From the NCBI GenBank assembly GCA_937893485.1, contig CALBJL010000119.1:1-14126 (forward strand): a DNA stretch of 14,126 nt. Direction: 5' to 3'. This stretch comes from an uncultured bacterium. GTDB taxonomy: Bacteria; Bacillota; Clostridia; Lachnospirales; Lachnospiraceae. Each line of letters begins with the position of its first letter. The first letter of the stretch is position 1. The notes below the pieces were generated by a model that was given only the letters and a program-made list of their open reading frames with translations, made no database searches and was not told the origin of the DNA. This document shows positions 1-8,403 of this stretch, one piece after another. Both the position numbers and the translations under genes were made by a program.

Positions 1-1687
1 GTTTATCCAGCAGTATGTGATCAGCGGCAACGATTTAAAGAACAGTGTCACCAGTATGGTCGCATCGGTGATCGGCATGATCCCGGAGGGACTGTATCTG
101 ATGGCAACTGTGGCGATGGCAGTCAGCGCGGCGCGTCTGGCGAGCAGACAGGTATTGATCCACAATATGAAATGTATCGAGACGCTGGCGCGCGTGGATG
201 TGCTATGTGTGGACAAGACCGGAACGATCACCGAGCCGCGCATGTGTGTACAGGAGATCCGGCCGCTGACGGAGGCGTATGAGGGGCACAGTGTGAACGA
301 GTGGCTGGCGGCGTTTGTGCGTGCACAGGCGGCGGATAATATCACGATGGAGGCGTTGCAGGAGTATTACCGCGAGGAACAGGTCATGCTGCGACCACAG
401 GCGGTACAGGGCTTTTCATCAAAAACAAAATATTCGGGTGTGCAGATCGCGGGACACAGCTTTGTGCTCGGCGCACCGGAATTTGTGCTGCGGGATGATT
501 ATGCCGTGCAGGAGGCGACAATCAGTGACTATGCGGCGCGGGGCTGCCGCGTACTTGTATTTGCGGCGTATGACGGTGTACTCGACGGCGGCGCGCTGAC
601 CGGCAGGGCGACCTCACTCGCCTATGTGATGCTCGCGAATCCGATCCGTGAGGGTGCAAAGGAGACATTTGCGTACTTTGCCAGACAGGGCGTACAGGTG
701 CGCGTGATCTCCGGTGACAATCCGGTGACGGTAGCGGAGGTGGCAGCGCAGGCGGGCATTGCCAATGCCGGACGCTATATCGATGCGTCCACACTGCGGA
801 CTCCGGCAGACCTGGCGAATGCAGCGACGAAATACGTCGTTTTCGGCAGGGTGACACCGGATCAGAAGCGTGCGCTCGTGCGTGCGATGAAGGCAAAGGG
901 CGAGACCGTCGCGATGACCGGCGATGGAGTCAACGATGTGCTCGCACTCAAGGATGCGGACTGCAGCATTGCGATGGCGTCCGGAAGCGAGGCGGCTTCG
1001 CAGGTCGCACAGCTCGTGCTGATGGATTCCGATTTTTCCAAGATGCCTGCGGTCGTGGCAGAGGGACGCCGGGTGGTCAACAACATCGAGCGCACAGCAT
1101 CGCTGTTTCTCGTGAAGAATATATTTTCCATGCTCTTATCGCTGTTTTCGGTGTGCATGGTGTTAGAGTATCCGTTAGAACCGGCACAGATCTCGCTGAT
1201 CAGCATGTTTACAATCGGTATTCCGGGCTTTATCATGTCGTTAGAGCCGAATAAGGAGCGGATACAGGGAAGTTTTTTGTCTAAGGTTATACGAAAGGCA
1301 CTGCCTGCAGGACTGACGGATTTTCTCGTCGTCAGTGCGATGGTCATTTTCTGCAAAGAATTTGCGGTCAATGAGGCAGATGTCTCGACGGCATGTACGA
1401 TCATTGTTGCAATCGTCGGCTTTATGATTTTGTACCGGATTGCATCACCGATGAACCGTCTTCACTGGATCATGCTTATCGGCGTGATCGCCGGATGGCT
1501 GTTCTGTGTCATGGAGATCAGCCACTTATTTGCTATTAACAGTATTTCCAAGCAGTGTGCGATGCTGCTTATCGTGTTTGCAATGCTCACGGAGCCGCTG
1601 CTGCGCTATCTGAGCCTGCTTGTGGAGAAGGCGACACGGCTGTTTCGCAGTTTGCGCAAACGCTATGCAAGGGAGGCGCGTGAATGA
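1..1687 (+). CDS. P-type (E1-E2) cation-transporting ATPase, C-terminal part
   Basis: The reading frame is open to the left edge, so the true start and the first membrane segments lie outside the window; the GTG at 17 is internal. Counting from that GTG, the ion-site motif PEGL is at about residues 23-26, the phosphorylation motif DKTGT at 66-70, a GDNPVT hinge near 235, and TGDGVND at 301-307. About six hydrophobic segments follow, ending with a basic tail. The segment order and the SLEPN motif after the first C-terminal helices resemble the CtpE-like branch of bacterial P-type ATPases, which move Ca2+ or related divalent cations; the exact ion is not readable. ATP hydrolysis would power transport across the cytoplasmic membrane. 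The stop overlaps the next start in an ATGA at 1684-1687, suggesting translational coupling to the folate gene. Family assignment is very secure, substrate is not. Confidence 0.95.
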   Translation, partial: FIQQYVISGNDLKNSVTSMVASVIGMIPEGLYLMATVAMAVSAARLASRQVLIHNMKCIETLARVDVLCVDKTGTITEPRMCVQEIRPLTEAYEGHSVNEWLAAFVRAQAADNITMEALQEYYREEQVMLRPQAVQGFSSKTKYSGVQIAGHSFVLGAPEFVLRDDYAVQEATISDYAARGCRVLVFAAYDGVLDGGALTGRATSLAYVMLANPIREGAKETFAYFARQGVQVRVISGDNPVTVAEVAAQAGIANAGRYIDASTLRTPADLANAATKYVVFGRVTPDQKRALVRAMKAKGETVAMTGDGVNDVLALKDADCSIAMASGSEAASQVAQLVLMDSDFSKMPAVVAEGRRVVNNIERTASLFLVKNIFSMLLSLFSVCMVLEYPLEPAQISLISMFTIGIPGFIMSLEPNKERIQGSFLSKVIRKALPAGLTDFLVVSAMVIFCKEFAVNEADVSTACTIIVAIVGFMILYRIASPMNRLHWIMLIGVIAGWLFCVMEISHLFAINSISKQCAMLLIVFAMLTEPLLRYLSLLVEKATRLFRSLRKRYAREARE

Positions 1688-3540
1688 GCATGGTGTCAGA
1701 AAAAAGTGCACTTCGCAAAAAAATGAAAGAGAAACGTGCGGCGCTCATGCCGGATGCGTATGCCGCGCGGTCACATATGATCTGTGAGCTGCTCTGGCAG
1801 ATGTCCATTGTGCGGGAGGCGCGCAGGATCTGCTGTTATGCGCCGCTGCCGCAGGAGGCGGATCTCTGGGAGTTGATCGAACGTTTTTTTGCAATGAGAG
1901 ACCGGCAGATCGCATTTCCGCGTGTGTATGTGCAGGATGCGGACAGCCGGATGGATTTTTATGAGGTGGGGAGCAGACAGGAGCTCTCCGAGGGCGCGTT
2001 TCACGTGTTGGAGCCGGTCGACGACGGACGCACACCGATAGACTGGGCGGATGCGCTTGTGCTCGTGCCGGGGGTCGCGTTTGCGGCTGACGGTTCGCGC
2101 TGTGGATATGGCAAGGGTTATTACGACCGCTATTTCTCGGAGCATCCGGGGCTGGTGCGTATCGGCATCGCATTTGATGTCCAGTTGACGGCGGAGCTGC
2201 CGCCGCTCTGCGAGCCGAACGACATCCGTATGGACTATGTACAGACGGAATACCGCAGCTACGCGGCTTGTGACGCGATGGACTATGAGACACTCGTCGC
2301 ACAGATCAGCGGCAGCAGGCGCTTTGGGAAAGCACCTGGAGTCGTGTGCAGTGAGGCGGTCTGTGAGCTGCTCGGACGGCCGCAGGATAAGCTGCGTTTT
2401 GTGCACATTGCGGGCACAAACGGAAAAGGATCGGTCGCTGCATTCCTGACGGAGATCTGTGTGCAGGCAGGGCTTCGCGTGGGTTGTTTTACATCGCCGC
2501 ATCTGGAGCATTTTACCGAGCGGATACAGATCGGACACACACAGATCGCACCGGAGGACGTTCTTAAATTCGGGCGCATCGTCTGGCGGGCAGACCACAG
2601 GTTGCGTGTGTCAAAGGGTCTGAGCCTGACGATGTTTGACTATTGTCTGGCAATTGCCCTGCTCTATTACAGGCAGCAGAGCGTGGATCTCGTCGTACTG
2701 GAGACCGGACTTGGCGGCAGACTCGATTCGACGAATATCATACCTGCGCCACTTGTGTCCGTGATCACGGAGATTGGGCTGGAGCATATGGAGTATCTCG
2801 GCACAACGACCGCACAGATCGCATCGGAAAAAGCGGGTATTTTAAAGGCGGGGACACAGGCAGTTCTGATGGATCAGCCGCAGGAGACGCTCGGTGTGCT
2901 GACCACGCGTTGTGAGGCACTCGGAGTGCCGGTGCATATCAGCGGAACGGTTGATGCGGACGGACACTATCGCGGCAAAAACTATGAGATCGGAATGCCT
3001 GGTGCCTACCAGCACCGGAATGCGGCGGCAGCGATCGAGGCAGCAGGGCTGCTGGCACGGACCTTTGCGCAGATCACGCCGCAGGCGGTCTGTGAAGGTG
3101 TGAAAAATGCAAGGTGGCCCGGACGCATGGAGCTCGTCGGGGAGCGGCCGCAGGTCATTCTGGACGGTGCTCACAATGTGCACGGAGTACGTGCACTGGT
3201 GGAGAGCCTGCGCACATGGAAGCCACAGCAGACCTATACGTTTTTTATGGGCGTGATGGCGGAGAAGGATTATGAGACGATGATCGAGCTGATCCTGCCG
3301 CTTGCAGAACATATCTATACACTTACACCGGACAGCAGCCGTGCGTTATCCGCGGATGCGCTCTGTGCAATGATCCGCGAAAAGGGCGGACAGGCGGATG
3401 TGTGTCTGGATGAGCAGCATCTGACCGAACTGATCCGTGCGCGGGATGCGGATGCGACATGTATCGTATTCGGCTCGCTGTATCTGATCGGGGCAGTCAG
3501 GAAATTGTTTTTAGAAGGAATATTGAACATTGATGAATGA
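1684..3540 (+). CDS. folC: Fused 5-formyltetrahydrofolate cyclo-ligase / folylpolyglutamate synthase
   Basis: A single 618-residue frame encodes two folate enzymes. Residues 1 to about 195 are 5-formyl-THF cyclo-ligase (5-formyl-THF + ATP to 5,10-methenyl-THF), shown by the basic N-terminus, EADLW near 56-60, and the signature VPGVAFAADGSRCGYGKGYY at 128-147. Residues 199-618 are FolC, which adds glutamates to folates: P-loop GTNGKGS at 244-250, TSPHLEHF, LETGLGGRLDSTN, IGLEHMEYLG, SEKAGILK, WPGRMEL, DGAHNVHG and a C-terminal FGSLYLIGAVR. Both halves have near full family length. The join has no real linker: the FolC part begins with Met199 (ATG at 2278), where a stand-alone FolC would start, but no Shine-Dalgarno precedes that codon. 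The start at 1684 overlaps the ATPase stop. Both enzymes act in the cytoplasm on the same cofactor pool. Retained folC activity is inferred from intact motifs; dihydrofolate synthase activity cannot be judged. Confidence 0.95.
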   Translation: MSMVSEKSALRKKMKEKRAALMPDAYAARSHMICELLWQMSIVREARRICCYAPLPQEADLWELIERFFAMRDRQIAFPRVYVQDADSRMDFYEVGSRQELSEGAFHVLEPVDDGRTPIDWADALVLVPGVAFAADGSRCGYGKGYYDRYFSEHPGLVRIGIAFDVQLTAELPPLCEPNDIRMDYVQTEYRSYAACDAMDYETLVAQISGSRRFGKAPGVVCSEAVCELLGRPQDKLRFVHIAGTNGKGSVAAFLTEICVQAGLRVGCFTSPHLEHFTERIQIGHTQIAPEDVLKFGRIVWRADHRLRVSKGLSLTMFDYCLAIALLYYRQQSVDLVVLETGLGGRLDSTNIIPAPLVSVITEIGLEHMEYLGTTTAQIASEKAGILKAGTQAVLMDQPQETLGVLTTRCEALGVPVHISGTVDADGHYRGKNYEIGMPGAYQHRNAAAAIEAAGLLARTFAQITPQAVCEGVKNARWPGRMELVGERPQVILDGAHNVHGVRALVESLRTWKPQQTYTFFMGVMAEKDYETMIELILPLAEHIYTLTPDSSRALSADALCAMIREKGGQADVCLDEQHLTELIRARDADATCIVFGSLYLIGAVRKLFLEGILNIDE

Positions 3541-4117
3541 GAATATTTTCAAAAACCGCAGAATTTTAGTCAAGCGGCAGGAAGACGGAAAAGTGATCGC
3601 GGATACCCGGATTCTCAGATATGAATGGCGGAGCAGTACGTTTTATATTGCTGCCAGCAGCCTGATGGAGAAAAAGAATGCGCAGGTGACGGCGCTGGTG
3701 TTCGGCTCGGACAATCTCTATGAATTTGAGGGTTCGGTCCGGGGCAGTGCGATCGGCAATGAGGTCGCAGTCTATGCGGGGAAACCGCATGCCAAAGAAG
3801 ACCGTGCAAAACAGCGCTACGCAATGGCGGCAAAAGGGGTCGTGATCTCGATGTATTTTTTAGGACAGGAGGTGAAGCTGAACCGTCCGATGGTATTAGA
3901 AACTGTCAATATCAGCGCGAGCGGTATCCTGATCCGGATGGACAGCGGCAGCTTTGAGACGGGCAACAGCTTCCGGATGGTCATTCCCATTGAGGGAAGA
4001 AAACTGGAATTTACCTGTGAGGTTGTGCGGGTGCAGAATGATAACCGGCTGACCGAGGAGTACGGCTGCCGGATCACAGCGACACATATGCGTGCGAAGG
4101 CTTCAAAGAAAGAATGA
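3533..4117 (+). CDS. PilZ-domain cyclic-di-GMP receptor protein
   Basis: A 194-residue soluble protein. The C-terminal half is a PilZ domain with both c-di-GMP contact motifs: RxxxR (RAKQR, residues 91-95) and NISASG (126-131, the [D/N]xSxxG motif). Residues 1 to about 85 are beta-rich and resemble the N-terminal barrel that precedes PilZ in YcgR-like proteins, so it may act as a c-di-GMP-dependent effector on motility or surface polymers; that role is inference. The ATG at 3533 was chosen; a TTG lies one codon upstream at 3530. AGAAGGA at 3513-3519 serves either. The gene overlaps the end of the FolC frame by 8 nt, indicating cotranscription. It sits directly upstream of an HD-GYP gene, putting a c-di-GMP reader next to a c-di-GMP hydrolase. 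Confidence 0.88.
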   Translation: MNENIFKNRRILVKRQEDGKVIADTRILRYEWRSSTFYIAASSLMEKKNAQVTALVFGSDNLYEFEGSVRGSAIGNEVAVYAGKPHAKEDRAKQRYAMAAKGVVISMYFLGQEVKLNRPMVLETVNISASGILIRMDSGSFETGNSFRMVIPIEGRKLEFTCEVVRVQNDNRLTEEYGCRITATHMRAKASKKE

Positions 4118-4168
4118 GACAATTATAAATAATAAGTAATATAGAAAACAGTAATCAAAGGAATCAGA

Positions 4169-5260
4169 ATGGAAACACAAAAAATAGAAAAAGAAATGCT
4201 CAGGAGACTGCCGATTGACTGTCTGTGGGAAGGTCTGGTTATCAAGGATAATCTCTATAACCATACAGGTGAGACCCTGCTTTTGCCAAAAGGCGAGCAG
4301 CTTACGGCAGACAGAATCAGGAGGTTATATAATTTTAACAGGGGCGACCAGAATATCATGATCTATGAGGATGTCTATTATGATATTCTGACGGACGAAC
4401 ATATTACACCGGAGGTTCGGCAGCAGCTTACGGAGGCTGGATCGGGCTACCGGCAGCTTACACAGCATGTCGGTGGGATGCTGCGCAATGCGGAGGCGTG
4501 GCTGAAAAACGATGAACTGGAAAAACTCGTGCAGGAGATCTCGGAAAAGCTGGTCGTGATCGATCCGGTGACGATCTTTTCCTGCATCAATTTTCCGCGG
4601 CCGATGGATGAGAGCCTGCAGAGACATTCCTTGAATGTCGCGTTTATGAATGGTATGATAGGCAGGTGGATGGAACTGCCACAAAAGGATATCCGAAGTC
4701 TGGTCATGGCAGGTCTGCTGCATGATATCGGTAAAACTAAGATACCGGAGGAGATCTTAAATGCCGACAGAAAATTGACGCCGGAGGAATTTGCGGTCAT
4801 AAAAAAGCATCCGGTCTATTCCTATGAAATGCTTGGAGACCGGTTCGAGGATGCGATCCGGGATGCGGTCAGACACCACCATGAGAAGCTGGACGGCAGC
4901 GGTTATCCGGATGGTTTAAAAGGAAATCAGATTTCGCTCTATGCGAGGATCACGGCGTTGTCCGATATTTACGATGCGATGATATCGGAGCGCAGCTACA
5001 AGGGTGCCGTGCTCCCGTTTCAGGTATTCGATATGTTTTACAGGGAGGAGTTTCAGGGGCTTGACAGAAAGCTCGTCATGCTGTTTTTAAAGCATATCAG
5101 AAAGCATTTTGTTTGCAGCAAGGTAATTATGTCGGACGGAACGGTTGCATATATCCGTTACATTCCGGTCAATGACGCGGTTCATCCGCTGATGGAGCAG
5201 CACGGCTGGGTCAGACAGACCGATGACCTCTGGTATTGTAAGGAAATGCTCACGTTATAG
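4169..5260 (+). CDS. HD-GYP domain cyclic-di-GMP phosphodiesterase
   Basis: A 363-residue protein without membrane segments. Residues 1 to about 60 carry the short region often found before HD-GYP domains (a G-E-T-LLLPKGEQLT stretch followed by a helix). The HD-GYP domain covers about 145-330: first metal histidine probably H153 (RHSLN), HD pair at 185-186 (LLHDIGK), HHHE at 236-239 and the diagnostic DGSGYP at 242-247, followed by LSDIYDAM. The metal and GYP residues are intact, so hydrolysis of c-di-GMP to pGpG or GMP is expected. AAAGGA at about 4157-4162 sits 6 nt before the ATG. A 51-nt AT-rich gap separates it from the PilZ gene and could contain a weak promoter, but none is convincing. 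proB follows after 32 nt on the same strand. Confidence 0.93.
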   Translation: METQKIEKEMLRRLPIDCLWEGLVIKDNLYNHTGETLLLPKGEQLTADRIRRLYNFNRGDQNIMIYEDVYYDILTDEHITPEVRQQLTEAGSGYRQLTQHVGGMLRNAEAWLKNDELEKLVQEISEKLVVIDPVTIFSCINFPRPMDESLQRHSLNVAFMNGMIGRWMELPQKDIRSLVMAGLLHDIGKTKIPEEILNADRKLTPEEFAVIKKHPVYSYEMLGDRFEDAIRDAVRHHHEKLDGSGYPDGLKGNQISLYARITALSDIYDAMISERSYKGAVLPFQVFDMFYREEFQGLDRKLVMLFLKHIRKHFVCSKVIMSDGTVAYIRYIPVNDAVHPLMEQHGWVRQTDDLWYCKEMLTL

Positions 5261-5278
5261 TGCGCAGGAATGGAAATG

Positions 5279-5285
5279 AAGGAGA
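5279..5285 (+). promoter_or_regulatory. Ribosome binding site that fixes the proB start
   Basis: AAGGAGA lies 7 nt before the ATG at 5293. An in-frame GTG at 5260 overlaps the previous stop codon and lacks such a site, and its 11 extra residues (MRRNGNEGEYR) do not look like glutamate kinase sequence. The ATG at 5293 gives the normal MRITVKVGTSTL beginning. Confidence 0.85.
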
Positions 5286-5292
5286 ATATAGA

Positions 5293-6066
5293 ATGAGAAT
5301 TACAGTAAAGGTAGGTACATCTACCTTGGCATATCCGACCGGACGGCTCAATATCCGCCGCGTCGAGAAACTGGTGAAAGTGCTCAGTGATCTGAAAAAT
5401 GCAGGTCATGAGATCGTGTTTGTATCATCGGGAGCGATCGCGATGGGAGTTGGCAAGATGCAGCTCCGTGAGCGGCCGAGTGATACGGCAACCAAGCAGG
5501 CAGCGGCAGCGGTCGGACAGTGTGAACTGATGTATACCTATGACCGGATGTTTGCAGAGTATAATCATATCGCGGCGCAGATTCTGTTGACCCGCGCCGA
5601 CTTTGACCATGATGACCGCAGGATGAATCTGGAAAATACCCTGTTCCGGTTGTTGGAGCTGGATGTTATACCGGTCATCAATGAGAATGATACGATCGCG
5701 ACGGATGAGTTTTCGGTCGGTGACAATGATACGCTGGCGGCGATCGTGGCACGCTGTATCAAGTCGGATCTGCTCGTTTTATTATCGGATATTGACGGAT
5801 TGTATACGGAAGATCCGCATAAAAATAAAAGTGCGCGCTTTATTTCGCGTGTGGAGACGATCACACCGGAGATCGAGGCGCTCGCCGGCGGCAGTGGAAG
5901 TACGCTCGGAACAGGCGGCATGGCGACCAAGCTGCATGCGGCACAGCTTGCGACGCAGGCAGGCTTTGACATGGTCATCACCAACGGCGCAAGACCGGAG
6001 GTGTTGTACGATATTGTAGAGGGCAAACCGGTCGGAACGAGATTTATCGGGGAGGGAAAACTATGA
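5293..6066 (+). CDS. proB: Glutamate 5-kinase, short form
   Basis: A 257-residue amino-acid kinase that phosphorylates glutamate to gamma-glutamyl phosphate, the first step of proline synthesis in the cytoplasm. Visible motifs are VKVGTSTL at the N-terminus, VSSGAIAMGVGKM, LLTRADF, PVINENDTIATDE, VGDNDTLAA, LLSDIDGLY and the late glycine-rich GSTLGTGGMATKLHAA. The protein ends just after the kinase fold and has no room for the C-terminal PUA domain of the approximately 367-residue enterobacterial enzyme; short forms are known in Firmicutes. The stop overlaps the proA start as ATGA (6063-6066), so the two are probably translationally coupled, which suits passage of an unstable intermediate. 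The start is set by the ribosome site at 5279-5285. Confidence 0.96.
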   Translation: MRITVKVGTSTLAYPTGRLNIRRVEKLVKVLSDLKNAGHEIVFVSSGAIAMGVGKMQLRERPSDTATKQAAAAVGQCELMYTYDRMFAEYNHIAAQILLTRADFDHDDRRMNLENTLFRLLELDVIPVINENDTIATDEFSVGDNDTLAAIVARCIKSDLLVLLSDIDGLYTEDPHKNKSARFISRVETITPEIEALAGGSGSTLGTGGMATKLHAAQLATQAGFDMVITNGARPEVLYDIVEGKPVGTRFIGEGKL

Positions 6067-7319
6067 CGACACAACAGATTTTAGAGGCGGCGCGCGGTGC
6101 AAAGGCACAGGCTGCACAGGCAGACAGTGAGCAGAAAAATGCGGCGCTGCGCGCGATGGCGGACTATCTGATCGCGGAGACGGGTGCGATTCTCATCGCC
6201 AATGAAGCGGATATGATCGCGTCAAAGGGACAGATTTCCGAGGTGATGTTAGACCGCCTGCGTCTGACGAAGGAGCGTATCGAGGCGATGGCGGAGGGTA
6301 TCCGTCAGGTGGCAGAACTGCCTGATCCGGTCGGAAAGGTGCGTTACAGCCACAGCCGCCCGAATGGGCTGAAAATAGATCGTGTCGGCTGCCCGCTCGG
6401 CGTAGTGGCGATCATTTATGAGAGCAGACCGAATGTGACAAGCGATGCGGCAGCACTGGCGGTCAAGAGCGGAAATGCCTGCATTCTGCGCTGCGGAAAA
6501 GAGGCATGGCGCAGCAGTGCAGCGATTGTGCATGCGCTAAAACAGGGACTGGCAGCGAAAAAACTGCCGATGGAAGCGGTCAATCTGATTGAGGATACGA
6601 CACATGCCAGCGCGAATGAGCTGATGGAGGCGGTCGGATATGTTGACCTGCTCATTCCGCGCGGAGGTGCAGGGCTGATCCGCGCGTGTGTGGAGCACGC
6701 AAAAGTACCGTGCATCCAGACCGGAACCGGTATCTGCCATATCTATGTGGACAGCTCTGCGGATGTGGCACAGGCGGTAGATATCGTAGAGAATGCCAAG
6801 ACGAGCAGACCGAGCGTGTGCAATGCGATGGAGGTCTGTCTGGTGGCAGAGGATGTGGCAGAACGTTTCCTGCCGGAGCTGAAAAAGCGTCTGGTGGACG
6901 AACGCAGCGCAGCGGGTAAGCAGCCGGTAGAGCTGCGGCTGGATGCGCGTGCAGCGCAGATTATCGATGGAACGCCTGCCGGAGCGGATGATTTTGATAC
7001 GGAGTTTCTGGACTATATTCTCGCGGTGAAGGTTGTGGCAGGTGTCGATGAGGCGATCGCACATATTGCGGCGCACTCAACCGGGCACAGTGAATCAATT
7101 CTGACGCAGGATGAGGAGCATGCCGACCGGTTTGTCAGAGCTGTGGATTCCGCTGCTGTCTATGTCAATGCATCGACCCGTTTTACTGATGGCGGTGAGT
7201 TCGGGCTTGGCTGCGAGATGGGTATTTCGACACAGAAGCTGCATGCGCGCGGTCCCATGGGACTTGATGAACTGTGCAGCTATAAATATGTGATTCACGG
7301 AAACGGTCAGATCCGATAA
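6063..7319 (+). CDS. proA: Gamma-glutamyl phosphate reductase
   Basis: A 418-residue NADPH-dependent enzyme of the aldehyde dehydrogenase superfamily that reduces gamma-glutamyl phosphate to glutamate semialdehyde, second step of proline synthesis. Full family length. Diagnostic stretches are the PLGVVAIIYESRPNV block near 112-126, ALAVKSGNACILR, LIPRGGAGLI, and the catalytic cysteine Cys253 in SRPSVCNAMEV (most homologues have PGVCNA). The C-terminal part has THSTGHSESI-like AHSTGHSESILT and the VYVNASTRFTDGGEFGLGCE motif. GGGGAGGGA just upstream, inside proB, is the ribosome site. No proC is present in the window, so the last enzyme must be encoded elsewhere. Only 13 nt separate it from the secreted endoglucanase. 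Confidence 0.97.
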   Translation: MTTQQILEAARGAKAQAAQADSEQKNAALRAMADYLIAETGAILIANEADMIASKGQISEVMLDRLRLTKERIEAMAEGIRQVAELPDPVGKVRYSHSRPNGLKIDRVGCPLGVVAIIYESRPNVTSDAAALAVKSGNACILRCGKEAWRSSAAIVHALKQGLAAKKLPMEAVNLIEDTTHASANELMEAVGYVDLLIPRGGAGLIRACVEHAKVPCIQTGTGICHIYVDSSADVAQAVDIVENAKTSRPSVCNAMEVCLVAEDVAERFLPELKKRLVDERSAAGKQPVELRLDARAAQIIDGTPAGADDFDTEFLDYILAVKVVAGVDEAIAHIAAHSTGHSESILTQDEEHADRFVRAVDSAAVYVNASTRFTDGGEFGLGCEMGISTQKLHARGPMGLDELCSYKYVIHGNGQIR

Positions 7320-7324
7320 GGAGG
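7318..7324 (+). promoter_or_regulatory. Ribosome binding site that fixes the endoglucanase start
   Basis: A perfect AAGGAGG overlaps the proA stop codon and sits 8 nt before the ATG at 7333. The upstream in-frame GTG at 7324 overlaps this site itself and cannot be the start. Confidence 0.88.
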
Positions 7325-7332
7325 TGCGGCTG

Positions 7333-8385
7333 ATGAAATACCGGATGAGAAGTATGCATTTGCACAATCACGGCTGGCGAGGTGTGCTGTGTGTGTTATT
7401 GGTGCTTGTTCTGCTTGTCACGCCGCTTTGTGTGACACCGGAACCGGCAAGGGCGGCGGCAAAGACACCGGTTGAGCAGTACGGACAGTTGTCGGTGAAA
7501 AACGGGCGGCTCACAGATCAGGGCGGAAAGGCGGTTCAGCTAAAGGGTGTCAGCTCGCATGGACTGTCATGGTATCCGCAGTATATGAATGAGAAGGCGC
7601 TGCGCACGATGCGGGATCAGTGGGGCGTGCAGATCGTCCGTCTGGCGATGTATACGGCGGAATATAACGGCTATTGCACCTCGGATGAGGCAAACCGCAA
7701 AAAGCTCAGAAAACAGATCTATGATACGGTCGATGCCGCAGGGCGGCTCGGCATGTACGTGATCATTGACTGGCACATTTTGAGTGACGGTAACCCGAAG
7801 ACCTATCAGTCACAGGCAAAGAAGTTTTTTAAGACGATGGCAAAGCGCTATGCGGATGCAGACCATGTCCTTTATGAGATCTGCAATGAGCCGAACGGCG
7901 GTACGACATGGACACAGATCAAGTCGTATGCGAAACCGGTGATCAGGACGATCCGCAAATACGATAAGGATGGCATTATTATTGTAGGGACACCCACATG
8001 GAGTCAGGATATCGATCAGGCGGCAGCAGCACCGATCAAAGGCTGCGGCAATCTGATGTATGCGCTGCATTTTTATGCGGATACGCACCGTGACTGGCTG
8101 CGTGACAGACTGGAGCAGGCGGTGAAGGCTGGACTGCCCGTGTTTGTGACCGAGTACGGCATCTGTGACGCATCCGGAGCGGGTGCGGTCAACCGCACAG
8201 AGGCAGATAAGTGGATGAAGCTGCTCGACAAATATAAGGTCAGCAGCTGCGTGTGGAACCTTTCGAATAAGGCAGAGACTTCTGCACTGATCAAGCAGAG
8301 TTGTACCAAAACCTCCGGCTGGAAAGCATCGGATCTGTCCGATGCCGGAACCTGGTTTGTAAAGATGATGAAGAAGCACAAATAA
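7333..8385 (+). CDS. Secreted endo-beta-1,4-glucanase, glycoside hydrolase family 5 (subfamily 2-like)
   Basis: A 350-residue exported protein. Residues 1-16 are basic, about 17-36 are hydrophobic (VLCVLLVLVLLVTPL) and a signal peptidase site is likely after PARA near 40-43. The rest is one GH5 catalytic domain closely resembling Bacillus EglS-type cellulases: QLSVKNGRLTDQGGKAVQLK, GVSSHGLSWY, VIIDWHIL, then YEICNEPNG with the acid/base Glu186, MYALHFYADTH, and FVTEYG with the nucleophile Glu274; later VWNLSNKAE. It would cut internal beta-1,4-glucosidic bonds in cellulose or mixed-linkage glucan outside the cell. There is no carbohydrate-binding module, dockerin or sortase motif. It is the last gene of the + strand run and ends just before a terminator. 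A role in trimming the cell's own exopolysaccharide is possible given the c-di-GMP genes upstream, but dietary glucan use is equally plausible. Confidence 0.95.
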   Translation: MKYRMRSMHLHNHGWRGVLCVLLVLVLLVTPLCVTPEPARAAAKTPVEQYGQLSVKNGRLTDQGGKAVQLKGVSSHGLSWYPQYMNEKALRTMRDQWGVQIVRLAMYTAEYNGYCTSDEANRKKLRKQIYDTVDAAGRLGMYVIIDWHILSDGNPKTYQSQAKKFFKTMAKRYADADHVLYEICNEPNGGTTWTQIKSYAKPVIRTIRKYDKDGIIIVGTPTWSQDIDQAAAAPIKGCGNLMYALHFYADTHRDWLRDRLEQAVKAGLPVFVTEYGICDASGAGAVNRTEADKWMKLLDKYKVSSCVWNLSNKAETSALIKQSCTKTSGWKASDLSDAGTWFVKMMKKHK

Positions 8386-8403
8386 ACAAAGATGAAAGAA
8401 GGA

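Noticed and set aside
862..1404. Long - strand open frame opposite the P-type ATPase
   Set aside because: It lies wholly inside a clear ATPase coding region with conserved motifs, has no ribosome site and no recognisable domain.
1771..2598. 275-codon - strand open frame opposite the folate fusion
   Set aside because: Composition is rich in Arg, Cys and His, typical of an antisense shadow of a GC-rich gene; the + strand motifs are unambiguous.
2278..3540. Separate folC gene starting at the internal ATG 2278
   Set aside because: No Shine-Dalgarno precedes it and the frame is continuous with the cyclo-ligase part; kept as a question under the fusion finding.
7810..8379. 189-codon - strand open frame opposite the cellulase
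   Set aside because: The + strand has intact GH5 motifs across the same bases; the antisense product has no domain pattern.
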